Part shown: in pieces, positions 5,801 through 7,296 of the stretch | Layout of the letters: every line of letters starts with the position of its first letter | Numbering within the stretch: the stretch's first letter is position 1 | From: Planctomycetaceae bacterium | Lineage (GTDB): Bacteria; Planctomycetota; Planctomycetia; Planctomycetales; Planctomycetaceae | DNA length: 7,296 bases | Reading direction: 5' to 3' | Assembly: GCA_016765335.1 (NCBI GenBank) | Contig: JAESQE010000113.1 | Coordinates: forward strand, 7,219 to 14,514 | The notes under the pieces: model-generated | Database searches by the model: none | Seen by the model: the letters and a program-made list of their open reading frames with translations, nothing else | What the model was told of the DNA's origin: nothing | Program-made: the position numbers and the translations under genes

Positions 5801-7296
5801 ATGAAGGTATATCCCACCAGTTCTTTCCTTGGCAAATCACTTGTCTGCCTGCTGGTCGTACTCACCCACAGCGTTTCTGTCTGGGCGCAACTTCCGGTCG
5901 CTCAGCTTCGCTCAATTTTCCCTCCAGGCGGTCAAGCTGGACACGAAGTGAAGTTCAGCATTGTCGAAGGGACTGATCTGGATGAAATCAGCAATGTCAT
6001 TTTCAATCACCCGGGCATTCAACTTCAAGGCAAGCTTGATCCGCTGACAAGCCCGATGGCATTCACGGTTAAAATTGCAGCCGATGTGCCTCCCGGGTAT
6101 TATTCGGTTCGCGTTCAAAGCCGATATGGCGTGAGTAATCCTCGCATGTTTCGAGTCGATTCGCTTCCAGTTAAAGCCATTGTAGAAGCTGATTTAAAAA
6201 AACAATCGCCATTAGCCAGCGATGTGAACTCCGTCATTTACAGTCGATGCGAAGCTGCAAACGACATTGATGAATACTCCTTTAATTTAGCTGCAAACAA
6301 AACCTACAACTTACAATTGGATTCACTTTCGATTGATTCTTTAATGTCCTCGGTGGTCGAAATCTATCAACCGAATGGTCGCCGACTAGTGTATCGCAGG
6401 CAAGTCGAACGAGAAGATCCCCGTGTATTATTCACTTCTAGTGAAGCTGGGACTTATCGCGTCAAAGTCTACGACTTTTTATACAAAGGGGCCGCCAGCT
6501 ATGGTTACCGGTTGAGTCTGACTGACAGCATCAATCCTTCAAGTCTGAATCCTCCCATGTTGTTGGAGGCCAAGCAACAAACTGTCAAAGGGCTGAATCA
6601 ACACGCAGTGACTGCGAATTCGAACCCTGGTCTAGCCGATTTAATTGTCGCCGACTACAACTTACAACCTAGCCAGCCGATGGCGACCACTGCAATTTCT
6701 GGTTATGTCTCACCGCGTCGAACTTTATATCAATTGCTTCAGGCCAGGCTCCCTACGGTCAATCATGGCAATGAACTACGAACAATTTCAGTTGCTAAAC
6801 ACCCAATCATCGCAGAAGTTGAACCCAACAACACAGGCGAAAAGCCACAGAAGGTATCTGTCCCCAGCGAAATCTATGGACGCTTTCTGAAACCGGGAGA
6901 TGTCGATGTTTATACGTTCCAGGCAAAAAAGGGAGAGAAGCTCTGGCTTCAGGTATTCTCAGAGCGTGACGGACAATCATTAGACCCGTACCTGAAGTTG
7001 GAACAAATCACCAAAGATGCTAAAGGGGTAGAAACTGTTAAGGCGATTGCAATACCAGATGACGTTGCCACCAATCTGTACCCGAATGTATTCGATACTC
7101 TCACCGACGATATCGACTACCTGTTAACGGCTGCTGCCGATGCAACTTTTCGAGTGACTGTTTCGCATCGATATCATTTTGCAGCAACCAATCGGCTGGA
7201 TCACTACCGATTGCGGATTTCTGCCCCCCAACCAACGTTTCGGGCTGTTGCCATGGTATTGCCGAATATCACCGGAGCGTTAACCGCTGACACACC
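5801..7296 (+). CDS. Secreted PPC-domain protein (3' end missing)
   Basis: The frame opens at ATG 5801, with an upstream in-frame TAA at 5771-5773, and stays open to the right edge: 498 codons plus two bases. No clear Shine-Dalgarno sequence is visible; AAAAGATAAG is the nearest purine-rich stretch. A Sec signal peptide covers residues 1-29 with a likely V-W-A/Q cleavage. Next comes the segment QLPVAQLRSIFPPGGQAG (30-47), characteristic of a planctomycete family. Two PPC-like beta domains follow. The first is about 144-240, with DIDEYSF at 155-161. The second is about 339-473, with EVEPNNT (339-345) and GDVDVYTF (366-373), the classical PPC pattern. Established knowledge: PPC domains are extracellular beta-sandwiches often appended to secreted proteases. 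No protease domain is visible here, so an adhesive or structural role is as likely as an enzymatic one. The C-terminal part lies outside the window. Genes of this kind often sit near DUF1549/DUF1553 genes, as here. Confidence 0.88.
   Translation, partial: MKVYPTSSFLGKSLVCLLVVLTHSVSVWAQLPVAQLRSIFPPGGQAGHEVKFSIVEGTDLDEISNVIFNHPGIQLQGKLDPLTSPMAFTVKIAADVPPGYYSVRVQSRYGVSNPRMFRVDSLPVKAIVEADLKKQSPLASDVNSVIYSRCEAANDIDEYSFNLAANKTYNLQLDSLSIDSLMSSVVEIYQPNGRRLVYRRQVEREDPRVLFTSSEAGTYRVKVYDFLYKGAASYGYRLSLTDSINPSSLNPPMLLEAKQQTVKGLNQHAVTANSNPGLADLIVADYNLQPSQPMATTAISGYVSPRRTLYQLLQARLPTVNHGNELRTISVAKHPIIAEVEPNNTGEKPQKVSVPSEIYGRFLKPGDVDVYTFQAKKGEKLWLQVFSERDGQSLDPYLKLEQITKDAKGVETVKAIAIPDDVATNLYPNVFDTLTDDIDYLLTAAADATFRVTVSHRYHFAATNRLDHYRLRISAPQPTFRAVAMVLPNITGALTADT

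Overview
The window reads as chromosomal DNA of a planctomycete. Two of its four genes belong to secreted families found mainly in Planctomycetes: a DUF1549/DUF1553 (PSCyt2/PSD1) protein with N-terminal Ig-like and cytochrome-c-like parts, and a pre-peptidase C-terminal (PPC) domain protein with an N-terminal 'IFPPGGQAG' motif. The base composition looks moderate, near half GC, which would suit a Gimesia/Planctomyces-like lineage better than the GC-rich ones; this is judged by eye. No species assignment is attempted.

All four genes lie on the plus strand. Positions 2-955 hold the 3' part of a radical SAM gene whose N-terminus, probably a B12-binding domain, lies left of the window. After about 215 bp, 1171-2700 is a complete comM/yifB gene (AAA+ ATPase of the magnesium-chelatase-like family). 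A 414-bp gap (2701-3114) has no convincing gene. It carries a hairpin right after the comM stop, a candidate extended -10 promoter with a palindrome in its spacer, and short repeats that could form alternative RNA hairpins. Positions 3115-5664 encode the secreted DUF1549/DUF1553 protein, which starts at an ATG with a good ribosome binding site. A near-perfect intrinsic terminator follows at 5694-5732. Positions 5801-7296 are the 5' part of the PPC gene, which runs off the right edge without a stop codon.

The first two genes look like independent housekeeping or accessory functions: a radical SAM enzyme of unknown substrate, and a DNA branch-migration helicase linked to transformation in other bacteria. 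The last two form an exported pair of a kind often clustered in planctomycete genomes, although the strong terminator suggests they are transcribed separately. I see no mobile element, CRISPR array, rRNA or tRNA. I cannot make a case for a wholly new system. The points most worth a second look are the atypical cysteine spacings (CX4CX2C in the radical SAM protein, CX4CH in the DUF1549/DUF1553 protein) and the structured leader upstream of position 3115.
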